Part shown: piece by piece, positions 9,702 to 19,069 of the stretch
Layout: every line of letters starts with the position of its first letter
Position numbering within the stretch: position 1 is the first letter of the stretch
Origin: Methanobrevibacter sp. TMH8
GTDB taxonomy: Archaea; Methanobacteriota; Methanobacteria; Methanobacteriales; Methanobacteriaceae
NCBI RefSeq assembly: GCF_020148105.1
Contig: NZ_JAHLZE010000013.1
Span: 1 to 51,313, forward strand
Direction of reading: 5' to 3'
DNA length: 51,313 nucleotides
Position numbers and translations under genes: made by a program
The notes under the pieces: model-generated
Databases searched by the model: none
What the model saw: the letters and a program-made list of their open reading frames with translations, nothing else
What the model was told of the DNA's origin: nothing

Positions 9702-11063
9702 TCAGTTAAAGTCTATAGTTGTTTGTTTAGATTGATTATCTTCAGAAGTCTCTTCATCCATAGTATCTTTAAAAATTTTTTTATCTATATCATCTTCAGA
9801 ACCTTTTTTATCAGTATTATTTCCAGAATTTTCTTTATTATCTTTTTCTTTAAATTGATTCATTTGTTTAGCTTCTTTTTCAGCTATTTTTTTATAATCT
9901 TCTTCATATTGGCCAAAATATTCTTCATAAAAATTATTAGATATTTTTTCAGATTCGTCAAACTTATCTTTTGATAAAGAATTAAAAAGATCAATAGCTA
10001 AATTAGTAATATCTTCATTTTCATATGATTTAAGTCGATCCATTAATAAATCTCGTGGTTCAAGAGAGTTATTGTCCCCAATTAATTTCTCTTCCTTGAT
10101 TAGCTCATCAGTTTTGAAACTTGGTCTAAGCATTAAAGTAATCTTTGAAAAAGCTTCATTTAATTTCTTATAAACATCAGCACTGTTAAAATTCCCTTTT
10201 TCAACTGTAACATTAACAATTGGTTTATTTTTTAAAGTTGATATATGTCTTTCTAAAGCTGATATTTCTGAGTCAAGTTTTTTAAATTCAATATTATGAT
10301 TAATAAATTCTCTTGGAAGTTCAATATTTATAGGTTGAATTTCAGGAATATCTCCCCTTATATCAACAACATAAAAACCTTTACCTTTACTTTTATAATC
10401 TCCAACTTCATTAGATCTCCATATTTCAGAAGAACCAGGATAAGCTAATTTACCTTCACCAAAATCATCTGTTATTCTATTATGAACATGCCCCATTGCA
10501 TAATAAGTAAAAGAATCTGGAATATCAGCTAACTCAAGTTCATATTGGAATGGAAGATATTTATCAATTCCTTGATGAGAAACTAAGATTCTATTTGAAA
10601 ATCCTTGACTTTTTTTAGCTAATTCTTCAAGATTAGATTTTAAAAAAGCATTTTGAGATTTGGGAATAAAAGGAGTTCCACCAATAAAAATATCATTATC
10701 CTTTAAAAACGAACTTTCTATAACAGGATTATTAGGACTTATAAGAGTTAAACCTAATCTTTTAAATAAGATTTGAGGAGGAACAGCATTTTGACGCATT
10801 ATAGTATCATGATTTCCAGCAATTGCATAAAAAGGAATTCCTTCTTCTTTTATCTTCATCAATCCTTCTTGAAAAACTAAAAGAGCTTTTGGAGATGGTT
10901 TTGCCATTTCAAATAAATCCCCACTGTGGATTACAAAATCAACTCTTTCTTCAATGATCTTATTTACAATTTCATTGAAAACATTGTAAAAATCATTTTC
11001 TCTTTCAACTAATCCATATTGACGATACCCTAAATGAGTGTCAGCTAAATGAGCAAATTTCAT
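9702..11063 (-). CDS. mre11: Mre11 nuclease/exonuclease
   Basis: Manganese-dependent phosphoesterase partner of Rad50 in double-strand break repair. Metal-binding motifs are visible in order: DTHLG (residues 8-12), GDLFE, GNHD, a VSHQG histidine and GHVH. The capping domain follows to about residue 340. The C-terminal approximately 60 residues are a charged low-complexity tail (rich in K, E, D, N) ending QTTIDFN, which loosely resembles a sliding-clamp (PCNA) binding motif. Length 453 aa is somewhat longer than many archaeal Mre11 because of this tail. It is directly upstream of rad50; the start ATG follows AGGG. Confidence 0.96.
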   Translation of the reverse strand: MKFAHLADTHLGYRQYGLVERENDFYNVFNEIVNKIIEERVDFVIHSGDLFEMAKPSPKALLVFQEGLMKIKEEGIPFYAIAGNHDTIMRQNAVPPQILFKRLGLTLISPNNPVIESSFLKDNDIFIGGTPFIPKSQNAFLKSNLEELAKKSQGFSNRILVSHQGIDKYLPFQYELELADIPDSFTYYAMGHVHNRITDDFGEGKLAYPGSSEIWRSNEVGDYKSKGKGFYVVDIRGDIPEIQPINIELPREFINHNIEFKKLDSEISALERHISTLKNKPIVNVTVEKGNFNSADVYKKLNEAFSKITLMLRPSFKTDELIKEEKLIGDNNSLEPRDLLMDRLKSYENEDITNLAIDLFNSLSKDKFDESEKISNNFYEEYFGQYEEDYKKIAEKEAKQMNQFKEKDNKENSGNNTDKKGSEDDIDKKIFKDTMDEETSEDNQSKQTTIDFN

Positions 11064-11428
11064 ATTTTTCCCTATGATTAATTGTTTTATGATAATTAAT
11101 TTATAATTTAATGATTTATATCAAGTTAATATTAAGATATTATATATCTTTTCTAATATTTATAATGATTTAAAAGGGATAGTGAATATATCTCATTCAA
11201 TTTACTATTTTTATATAAAAATCAGATAGTTAATTTTAATTTAATTTTAAATTTTAATTTAATTAATTTTCTAAATTATTTATTCTAAACTAAAATTTAT
11301 TTGAAATTGAACTTTTAGATTAATCATTAAATTAATTATTAGATTAGATTAATTTTTAAATTAATTTTTAAATTAATCTTAATTAACCTTTAGATTAATC
11401 TTTAATTAAGCTTTAATTAACCTTTAAA
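11064..11428. repeat. AT-rich spacer with degenerate TTAACCTTTAAA repeats
   Basis: A 365 bp gap between mre11 and the membrane protein gene. From about 11330 to 11440 it is a degenerate array of short units such as ATTAACCTTTAAATTA and AATCTTTAATTAAG. The array runs across the stop codon of the membrane protein gene (TTAACC at 11429), so repeat slippage could change the last codons of that gene. The 5' portion may contain the mre11 promoter; no clear TATA box could be fixed. Confidence 0.5.
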
Positions 11429-12061
11429 TTAACCTTTAAATTCAGAAATAAATTCTTTAATTTTTTTATTTTCCCATTCTTTATCAAAAAATTTACTATC
11501 AGCATGAAAGATAATTAAATATCTATAAATTAAACTTAAAACTGAAAATGCTACTACTAATTCAAATAAAAAGAAATTATTAAAAATATTAGAGTAAATA
11601 TAGTATAAAATTGCAATAAATATAATAACTCTAGCCACTAAAAAATAAAACTTTCTTTTAGATTTATTTTTATCCTCATGGAATTTCGCATCAACTTCTT
11701 CATTAGTTGGAATCTCATCAGTTTTCATATATTTTTTGAGTTTTTTAATTCCACCATCATTTTTTCTAAAATTTCGTTTTAAATTATATAATATAAGATA
11801 TCTAAACCCTAAAATTAAAAGAAAAATCACAGCCATATATAAAATAATAAAAGTAGGAGAACTTATAAAAGAAAATTCAGTAGGAGTTGATGAAATATTT
11901 TCCCCCATGAAACTAATAGAGTTCATTGAAAATAAAGATCTACTAATAAAATTAGCTCTGATTGCAACTACAATAAATATACCTAATGTAAATATAATTT
12001 GAAAATAAAACCTACGAGTTTCTTCAACTACTATTTTAGCTCTTTGATAATATGTATCCAC
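11429..12061 (-). CDS. Unknown membrane protein between mre11 and herA
   Basis: I do not recognise this 210 aa protein. It has hydrophobic segments near residues 18-35, 70-88, 140-160 and 163-180, suggesting four membrane spans, with a charged cytoplasmic loop (about 90-135, rich in K and D) and a charged C-terminal tail. No catalytic motif is seen. The start is GTG at 12061 preceded by GGGGAT. Its position inside the end-resection gene block (nurA-herA upstream, mre11-rad50 downstream) is suggestive, but the gaps of 258 and 365 bp argue that it may be its own transcription unit. Confidence 0.7.
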   Translation of the reverse strand: MDTYYQRAKIVVEETRRFYFQIIFTLGIFIVVAIRANFISRSLFSMNSISFMGENISSTPTEFSFISSPTFIILYMAVIFLLILGFRYLILYNLKRNFRKNDGGIKKLKKYMKTDEIPTNEEVDAKFHEDKNKSKRKFYFLVARVIIFIAILYYIYSNIFNNFFLFELVVAFSVLSLIYRYLIIFHADSKFFDKEWENKKIKEFISEFKG

Positions 12062-12319
12062 TGTTATTTATCCCCTTTTCTATTATTTTTTTATATTCCT
12101 TTTGTATATTCCTTTTGTATGTTCTTTTGTATTATTGCTTAAAATGATTTTATATTAATTTTGAAAATAAAATATTATAAAAATTATTATTAAAGAATTT
12201 TATATTATAATTTATAGTATATTAATTTATATTATTATATAATATAAAAATTATAAAAATTATAAAATGTATAAAAAGTATAAATTTAAAAAATATAAGT
12301 TAATATAATATGAAAATAA

Positions 12320-13858
12320 CTAATAATTTCCACCTAATTGTCGGAATTCTTCTTCTTGATCTTTGATATCAGAAACATCCTTTGCTTTAATTGATTGCCA
12401 TTGATCAATTATATCAATATCTCCACCAACAGTTCTACCTGTAAATTCATCGATTTTCACTAGTGTTGGTACTTTTACCATAAGGCCTAAAACCATTGCC
12501 TCACCTACATTTAAAGAAGGTAGCTGTTTTACAAGGTCTTCACTAAGGCTTTCACTAGCTGATTGAACATGCCTTTGGTCTTGAGGTTCAACAAGTCGAA
12601 GAATAATCATGTTATTAGCTTGAGATAATGCATCAGGATCAACAGACTTAGGACTCTGACTTACAAGGCATAAACCTAATCCAAATTTCCTACCTTCCCT
12701 TGCAATTCTACTGATCCAATATTTAGAAGCAGGATTTCTATTTTTTGGAGCTAAGATATGAGCTTCCTCCATTATAAAGAAAACTGGAAATTCAAGAGGT
12801 TTTTCATACATACTGTCTTCTTTATTTTGCATAGCTACTTTTCTACTCTTTAGTGCATTTCTAAGGACATGACTAACAATAACTTCAGCTGCAGATTCAT
12901 CAGCTTGGCCTAAATCAAGAACATTGGCTACACCTAATTTTAATTGAGATAAAATGTTTCCTCCATTGATATTAAGAAGATTATAATACTTATCTTGTAA
13001 ATCATCCATCTTATTGATTACATCCATAATCTTTGATTTTTCTGAGGAATTAATCTCTTTTCCTCTAAACATCTCAGTATTATACCATTTATCAAGAACA
13101 TCCCTCATAATCTCAATAAAATCAATTGTATCTGCTTCACCAGATTTAACAATTGCTTTAGCTTCTTTATAAGCTTCTCTGAAATATCTTTCTTGTATAT
13201 AAGCAGAACTAGGAATGTTAGCTAAGCCCTTTATCTCAGCAAAAGACATGTAGATAGGATTAATTATTGGTTCAATTCGGTTAACTTCACCATTGTCAAA
13301 TTCAGCTCCAACATATTCACTATGCATGTCAAATATAAGAATACATCCATTATGTTGAAGAAGACCATCAATAAGAACAGAAACAGTATTGGATTTTCCA
13401 GCTCCAGTCATAGCAAGTATAGCTAAATGTCTTGAAACCATATTATTTACATCAATTTTAACATCAACATCTTCTTGACTAATAAGACTACCAATTTTTA
13501 AACCATTATCGACTTTAAATATCTTACGTAAGACTTCTTCACTAGCTACTGATATTTCAGTTCCAGGAGGAGCAGGAGTTCTTGGAATTTTAAGATTATC
13601 ATCAATATCCCCTAAAATTCGAACATTGCCTTTGATATAAAAATCTTCTCCTTCAATTTCTCTGATTTTTTCAATAGTATTAGGATCATAAATATCTCCA
13701 TTAAGAGATACACTTCCTCTTACAAGAGATTCAATCATGCCTAATACAATTTTCCCATCATATTTTAAAGAAACATATTCTCCTACTTTAGGCATCTCTT
13801 TAGAAATAAAACTGACATCTATAAGAGAAGTTTCACCAACACATCTTCCTATTATCAT
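12320..13858 (-). CDS. herA: HerA DNA translocase/helicase
   Basis: Hexameric FtsK/HerA-family ATPase that works with NurA to resect DNA ends during recombinational repair. An N-terminal HAS-barrel domain (about 1-100) precedes the RecA-like core: Walker A MTGAGKSN (about 150-157) and Walker B FFIMEEAH (about 356-363), then the SRIAREGRKFGLGL region with the conserved arginines. The C-terminus carries charged residues that in this family contact neighbouring subunits and NurA. Length 512 aa is as expected. It starts 50 bp after the nurA stop, in the same direction, with GGTG before the ATG. Confidence 0.95.
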   Translation of the reverse strand: MIIGRCVGETSLIDVSFISKEMPKVGEYVSLKYDGKIVLGMIESLVRGSVSLNGDIYDPNTIEKIREIEGEDFYIKGNVRILGDIDDNLKIPRTPAPPGTEISVASEEVLRKIFKVDNGLKIGSLISQEDVDVKIDVNNMVSRHLAILAMTGAGKSNTVSVLIDGLLQHNGCILIFDMHSEYVGAEFDNGEVNRIEPIINPIYMSFAEIKGLANIPSSAYIQERYFREAYKEAKAIVKSGEADTIDFIEIMRDVLDKWYNTEMFRGKEINSSEKSKIMDVINKMDDLQDKYYNLLNINGGNILSQLKLGVANVLDLGQADESAAEVIVSHVLRNALKSRKVAMQNKEDSMYEKPLEFPVFFIMEEAHILAPKNRNPASKYWISRIAREGRKFGLGLCLVSQSPKSVDPDALSQANNMIILRLVEPQDQRHVQSASESLSEDLVKQLPSLNVGEAMVLGLMVKVPTLVKIDEFTGRTVGGDIDIIDQWQSIKAKDVSDIKDQEEEFRQLGGNY

Positions 13859-13908
13859 TATAACACCATAAACAATATAATTAATAATATAAATTAATAT
13901 AAATTAAA

Positions 13909-15018
13909 TTAAAGCATTTCCCTACCTGATTTTTCATAGATTCCAACAATATTAGATAATTGTTCAATGTTTTTCTTTTTTATAACAACATCATGGTGAG
14001 CTTTTTTTAGAAGATAAGGATAACCTTCAGTACAATCCCTTGAAATAACACTGATAATTTCTTTAATTTTTGCTTCATCAGCTTTATATGGTAATTCAAT
14101 CTTTAAAACATTTTTATTATCTTCTAATCTCACATAAAAAATAGTAAAATTTAAACTTTTAAAAAAATCATTTTCAATAGGAAATTCACGTTTAAATTGA
14201 TCTGTTTCTGCAGAAAGATATCTTGGTGGAAAAGAATAACCTGTATCCTGAGTATATTTTGTGAAAATAGCTATATCAGGAATATTTGTATCAAAATTAT
14301 CAAAATAATCAGTAGCTATTGAAGATTTAGAAATAGCTATAATCTTATCCTTATATTTTAAAAGATTAGCTAAAGCTAATAATTTTTCTATATTTTCAAG
14401 ATAATTTTCAATATTCTCAATATAACTAAAACCATTTTTAGCTTTAATATCATCAAGTTTAGTTTTTAGATCATTTTTAACCAATTTACTTGAATATATC
14501 TCAACTTCATGATTTTCAATATTGTTGATTTCTTTATTTAATTCATCTTCAGCAAAATCCAAAACATCGAATCGAATATCTTGAGGAATTTGTTTTTCAA
14601 GAGGATAAGGCCTAATAAGATCTCCTAAAAGAGAACCATCATATAAATAATAATCAATATCGTGAGTTTTAATAGCTTTCAAAGCGTTTTTAACCTCAAA
14701 TAAACCCATATAATTTCTTATTCTGTCCTTTGAAAATTTGCCATGAAGCATCGTGTTTATATCAGAACTTTCAATCTTAACTAATTCATTATTATAAATT
14801 AAGGTTTCAGCTGCAATTGCATAAAAATAAAAACTTAAAAACTTTTTTTCATGTTTGCTACCATCACCTGCAGCAATTGTCAAGCTATCTTCATATTTAG
14901 GAACTTCTTCATCTTTCCAAAACTTTGAAATAGGAAAATCTTTATCTTCATAATTCTCTATTTCTTCAACAATAGTTCCTTTCTTTTTTATAGCTACACT
15001 ATAAAGTGATTCTAACAT
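13909..15018 (-). CDS. nurA: NurA 5'-3' nuclease
   Basis: Dimeric Mn2+-dependent nuclease of the NurA family that sits on the HerA hexamer and degrades the 5' strand at broken ends. RNase H-like core features are visible: AAGDGSKHEKKFLSF (Asp near residue 52 as the key metal ligand) and YYLYDGSLLGDL (about 121-132), with further conserved positions toward the C-terminus. The DEDD-like acid order fits the family. Length 369 aa is normal. First gene of the nurA-herA pair; AGGGAAATC precedes the ATG. Confidence 0.92.
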   Translation of the reverse strand: MLESLYSVAIKKKGTIVEEIENYEDKDFPISKFWKDEEVPKYEDSLTIAAGDGSKHEKKFLSFYFYAIAAETLIYNNELVKIESSDINTMLHGKFSKDRIRNYMGLFEVKNALKAIKTHDIDYYLYDGSLLGDLIRPYPLEKQIPQDIRFDVLDFAEDELNKEINNIENHEVEIYSSKLVKNDLKTKLDDIKAKNGFSYIENIENYLENIEKLLALANLLKYKDKIIAISKSSIATDYFDNFDTNIPDIAIFTKYTQDTGYSFPPRYLSAETDQFKREFPIENDFFKSLNFTIFYVRLEDNKNVLKIELPYKADEAKIKEIISVISRDCTEGYPYLLKKAHHDVVIKKKNIEQLSNIVGIYEKSGREML

Positions 15019-15186
15019 GATTTCCCTTAATTTTTTAATTATTTAAATTTATTAAAATAAAAATTTTTTATATTAAAAATATAATGAAAGATAGTAAAAA
15101 TAATCAAATATAATTAAATTTAATTAAATATAATTAAATATAAAGTATTTAATGAAATAATAATTATTAAAAGGAATATAGATTAT

Positions 15187-15927
15187 TCACACTTTTCTAA
15201 TAGCAGATACTATCTCATTAATTTTAGCTTCAACATCATCTGTTTCTTCTACTATAGTCCCTGTAACAATAACATCTGCACCAGCTTTAGCTACTGTATA
15301 AGCAGCTTCACCATCACGGATGCCTCCACCAACAACTATAACCATATCCTCAGTAGCTTTTTTAGAATAAGCTACCATTTCTGGAGTTATATGTTCTTCT
15401 GCACCAGAACCTGCTTCAAGATAGAAAAATCTCATTCCAAGTGCTTCAGCTGCCATAGCATAAGCTGCAGGGATTTTTGGTTTGTTTCGTGGAACAAGTT
15501 TAGCATCTCCGATCCATCCAACAGTTCCTCCAGGAGAAATAACCATATATCCCATAGGTATAGTTTCGATTCCAGATTTTTTAACAGCTGGTGCTCCAAG
15601 TGCTTGAGCTCCTATAATCCAGTAGGGATTGTTTGAATTTAAAAAACTCATAAAGAATATTGCATCAGCATACTTACTTACATTACTGGTGTTTCCTGGA
15701 AAGATAATAATTGGAAGATCTATATTTTCAGAAAGAGCTTTAGCAGTATTATCTACATCCACTCCATCAACTGTTGAACCACCAAGCATAATACCATCAG
15801 TCCCACCAGCTATAGCAGATTTAGCTATTTCAACAGCACCTTCAGGAGTTTGCTCATCTGGATCAATTAAAGTCAAATGTACTTTGCGATTTTTTAAAAT
15901 ATCTCTGATTTGAGTTTCAACTATCAT
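15187..15927 (-). CDS. Geranylgeranylglyceryl phosphate synthase
   Basis: Prenyltransferase that forms the first ether bond of archaeal membrane lipids, joining sn-glycerol-1-phosphate to geranylgeranyl diphosphate. It is a (beta/alpha)8 barrel of the PcrB/GGGPS group. Recognisable strings are HLTLIDPDEQ near the N-terminus (Mg2+/substrate region), GTDGIMLGGST, FPGNTSNVS, FFYLEAGSGA and the phosphate-binding VVGGGIRDG plus ADVIVTGTIVE near the C-terminus. Length 246 aa fits group II enzymes. AGGGAT precedes the ATG. It lies 168 bp upstream of nurA and may or may not share its transcript. Confidence 0.95.
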   Translation of the reverse strand: MIVETQIRDILKNRKVHLTLIDPDEQTPEGAVEIAKSAIAGGTDGIMLGGSTVDGVDVDNTAKALSENIDLPIIIFPGNTSNVSKYADAIFFMSFLNSNNPYWIIGAQALGAPAVKKSGIETIPMGYMVISPGGTVGWIGDAKLVPRNKPKIPAAYAMAAEALGMRFFYLEAGSGAEEHITPEMVAYSKKATEDMVIVVGGGIRDGEAAYTVAKAGADVIVTGTIVEETDDVEAKINEIVSAIRKV

Positions 15928-16294
15928 ATTTAAATCCCTATAAATATTGTTAATAATATGAATTTGAAATTAGTTATATTTTAATGTTTTTATTTATTTA
16001 ATTTATTTAAGAAGAAAGTTTAATATATCCTATTAAAATTATTACCAAAGGTGACTAATTTTTTCTTTTTCTTCTTTTATTATTAATAGGAATTTCACAT
16101 AACCTAAAAAGAATATACAACAAAATAAATAAAAAAAATTAATATAAAACCCTAAATCTCAAAAAATAAAAGAAAAAAATTTTATGAATCGTCCTCATTT
16201 TTTTTAAAAAAAAAGTGAGACTAATAAAAAATGTAAAAAATGAGATATGAAAGTTAATTATATCTCAAATAAATTATTTATTTTTGTTTTTTGT
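15928..16294. terminator. Spacer with T-rich tracts and imperfect hairpin
   Basis: A 367 bp gap downstream of the adhesin gene. It holds a long T-rich tract at about 16045-16083 and an imperfect A/T hairpin around 16194-16222 (CTCATTTTTTTT against AAAAAAAAAGTGAG), which would fit termination of the minus-strand adhesin transcript. At 16168-16190 there is one copy of a 23 nt direct repeat whose partner is at 19942-19964, on the other side of the adhesin gene. It also contains the promoter region of the GGGP synthase gene. Confidence 0.45.
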
Positions 16295-19069
16295 TTAATG
16301 TTTTAGGCTAATTGATTTTTTGTTGTTAGCTAGTATTATTTCTTTGTTTTTGTTTTTGGGATCGATTTGGAAGTGTGCTATGCAGTATCTGTGATTTGCC
16401 CTGTCGGGAAAGTAGCTGACGATTATTGATATTTTCTTACCTGGTGCTATTGATTTGATTTTGATGTATTTGGTTTTGATTTTAACTCCATTTCTCATAT
16501 GGAAAAGAGCTAAAACAGTAGCCTTAGATTTCAAACTTCCAGTATTAGCTATTGTAACTCTATATGTAGATACTCTTTTCTTAAAAGACAATTTTTTAAT
16601 TGATGTGATTCCCAAGTTGGTTTTAGGGTTGACTTTTTGCACTTTTGAAATAGTTAAAGATTTGTAGTTGTTGTCTCCTGTGAATTTTACAGAGAATTTA
16701 TGTTTTCCTCCTTTCAAACCAGCTACTTTGAAAACAGCTATTCCTTTATTATTTGTAGTTGCTGTATAAGTTCTCTTGTTAATAGTTAATGAAATCTTTT
16801 TACCTTTCAATATGTTTCCATCAGTATCTTTTAAAGTTACTTTTATGTTTGTTTTTTCACCTTGATTAATAGTTGGTGAAGAAATTATAAAGCTAACATT
16901 TTTGACACCAGCAATAACATTAAAATTACTACTATTAGTAAACCCATTGTAAGCATTGTTTCCTGCCCAAGAAACAGAAACATTGATATTTCCAGTACGT
17001 GTTGGTTTATAAGCTAAAATCCAACGACCATTACTATCTGTAGTCACATTATATGCAACACCATCAACAGTAACAGTAATTACAACATTATCTAAAGGAT
17101 TACCATCATCATCAGTAACTATACCAGTAATATTAACAGTTTTACCAGTACGAGCATCATCTGGAACAACAATAGTTGAACTAGTATTACCTTTAGAAGC
17201 ATTAAACTCCAAAAACACATACTGCTCATCCACTAAAGCATCAATAGCATGTATTCCTTCACCAGGAATAGTGAATTGATGAACAAATAGATCATCAGTA
17301 GTAGTATTGTAGCTTTCACCATTAAAAAGTCCAGTAATGACAAAGTAAGGTAAGTTTTCAACACCCTCATTAGTAAGAGTAGTATTCAAAACTAACAAAG
17401 CAAAATCCACTTTATCTCCAACACGAACATTATCCAAACTAGTGAGATTAGTAATATTCAAGATATAATGATTATTAGTATCAAAACCAATAACCTTACT
17501 ACTAATATCATTTACTCCCCACCAATTATAATCAAAATTACTACCAGCATCAGTAGTTGCAAAATCTAAACCAACACTAGCAATTATACGATTATAATTA
17601 ACAGTCAAATTAACAGGACTAGGACTCCACTCTGCAAAACCAATACCCGTGTTAACTGCAAAAATAGTATTACCTTTAACAAGAATATCACTTAAAACAA
17701 CACCATTTAACTCAAAATAAAGACCAACATCATCACTTTTAAAAGTATTATTCAACAAAGACAAACCACTAAACTGATCATAGGAATAAATATACATAGC
17801 ATAATCAATACCAGTAATATTATTCCCAATAAAGCTCAAAATAGTGTTGTTGCTGCTAGATGCAGACAGATAAACACCATCCCCTGTTCCTGTGATGTTA
17901 TTGTTGGTAAAATTTATGGTGTTGTTACTGCTGTATACACCCAGATAAACACCATACCCTGAGTTTCCTGTGATGTTATTGTTGGTAAGATTTATGGTGT
18001 TGTTACTGCTGTATACACCCAGATAAACACCATACCCTGAGTTTCCTGTGATGTTATTGTTAGTAAGGGTTATGGTGTTGTTGCTGCTGTATGCAGACAG
18101 CTCAACACCATACCATGAGTTTCCTGTGATGTTATTGTTGGTGAGAGTTATGGTGTTGTTGCTGCTGTATGCAGACAGCTCAACACCATACCAGGTTCCT
18201 GTGATGTTATTGTTAGTAAGGGTTATGGTATTGTTATCGCTGTATACAAACAGAGCAACACCAGCCCATGTTCCTGTGATGTTGTTGATGGTGAGGGTTA
18301 TGGTATTGTTGCTGCTGGATGCAGACAGAATAACACCATACTCTGTTCCTGTGATGTTGTTGTTGATGAGGGTTATGGTATTGTTGCTGCTGTATGCATC
18401 CAGAGCAACACCATACCATGAGTTTCCTGTGATATTGTTGTTGTCGAAAAATAGTGAATTATCACAGTACGCAACATTAAAACGCACACCATAAGAATTA
18501 ATTGGATTATTAGCTGTGATATTATTATTTTTTGCTGAAATACCAACAGTGGAACCACTACTAGCATTCACATAAACAGCACCATAAGCACTGCTACTAA
18601 CAGAAGAAATTATAGTATTATTCTCTAGCGATATACCAGATAAGTCACCACTACCATCGATATTAATACTAATATCATTTGTAGTAATATTATTACCTAT
18701 AACTGATAAACCACCAATATTCGAGCGTATAGCTGTCTGATAGCCACTAATATTCAAATTAAGAATCTGAACATTCTTAGCTGTGATGTTAAAAAGAGTA
18801 CCTCCAGTATTGCTTTTTATATTCACTTTGCCGTTTGATTTTATATTAACTTTCCTTGAAACATTCAAATTATAAAGAGAATCAATATAATCTCCTTCCT
18901 CAAGAACAATATCATCATCCCCTACACCAGTGTCTATGAAATTCTGAATATCAGAAGAACTACTACCACTATTAAAACTCGCAGCACTAACACTAGACAA
19001 ACTAAAAAGCAACAAAACAGCTACAAGTAATAAAATAAATGGTATAATACATTTATTTTTTATAAACAA
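16295..19069 (-). CDS. Adhesin-like secreted beta-helix protein
   Basis: Large exported surface protein of the methanogen adhesin-like class, presumably cell-wall associated and contacting syntrophic partners or host surfaces. A signal peptide is clear (IPFILLLVAVLLLFSLSSVSA, cleavage near residue 29). Residues about 40-200 and 420-550 form a parallel beta-helix (NosD/CASH-like). Residues about 206-411 contain nine consecutive 25-26 aa units of the type SSNNTITLTNNNITGNSWYG. Then come an Ig-like domain (about 626-721, with GKTVNITGIV and DSNGRW), a second Ig-like domain (about 725-810) and a C-terminal CARDB-like domain (about 815-924); no C-terminal membrane anchor. The start is TTG at 19069, fixed by the strongest ribosome site in the window (AAGGAGGT, 8 nt spacing). 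The gene shares a near-identical stretch with the remnant at 49.7-51.3 kb. Confidence 0.92.
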   Translation of the reverse strand: MFIKNKCIIPFILLLVAVLLLFSLSSVSAASFNSGSSSSDIQNFIDTGVGDDDIVLEEGDYIDSLYNLNVSRKVNIKSNGKVNIKSNTGGTLFNITAKNVQILNLNISGYQTAIRSNIGGLSVIGNNITTNDISINIDGSGDLSGISLENNTIISSVSSSAYGAVYVNASSGSTVGISAKNNNITANNPINSYGVRFNVAYCDNSLFFDNNNITGNSWYGVALDAYSSNNTITLINNNITGTEYGVILSASSSNNTITLTINNITGTWAGVALFVYSDNNTITLTNNNITGTWYGVELSAYSSNNTITLTNNNITGNSWYGVELSAYSSNNTITLTNNNITGNSGYGVYLGVYSSNNTINLTNNNITGNSGYGVYLGVYSSNNTINFTNNNITGTGDGVYLSASSSNNTILSFIGNNITGIDYAMYIYSYDQFSGLSLLNNTFKSDDVGLYFELNGVVLSDILVKGNTIFAVNTGIGFAEWSPSPVNLTVNYNRIIASVGLDFATTDAGSNFDYNWWGVNDISSKVIGFDTNNHYILNITNLTSLDNVRVGDKVDFALLVLNTTLTNEGVENLPYFVITGLFNGESYNTTTDDLFVHQFTIPGEGIHAIDALVDEQYVFLEFNASKGNTSSTIVVPDDARTGKTVNITGIVTDDDGNPLDNVVITVTVDGVAYNVTTDSNGRWILAYKPTRTGNINVSVSWAGNNAYNGFTNSSNFNVIAGVKNVSFIISSPTINQGEKTNIKVTLKDTDGNILKGKKISLTINKRTYTATTNNKGIAVFKVAGLKGGKHKFSVKFTGDNNYKSLTISKVQKVNPKTNLGITSIKKLSFKKRVSTYRVTIANTGSLKSKATVLALFHMRNGVKIKTKYIKIKSIAPGKKISIIVSYFPDRANHRYCIAHFQIDPKNKNKEIILANNKKSISLKH
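17835..18450 (-). repeat. 75/78 bp direct repeats inside the adhesin gene
   Basis: Nine in-frame units of 75 or 78 bp encode the NNNITG beta-helix coils. Two neighbouring units (about 17893-18050) are almost identical in DNA, encoding NSGYGVYLGVYSSNNT twice. Such near-identity points to recent unit duplication or gene conversion; loss or gain of a unit would keep the frame and change the length of the helix. Confidence 0.85.

Noticed and set aside
17835-18450. Regular repeats that could suggest a CRISPR array
   Set aside because: Units are 75/78 bp, in frame, without unique spacers, and encode beta-helix coils of the adhesin.
18048-18494. 148-codon plus-strand frame
   Set aside because: Antisense shadow of the adhesin repeats; its own repeats only mirror them.
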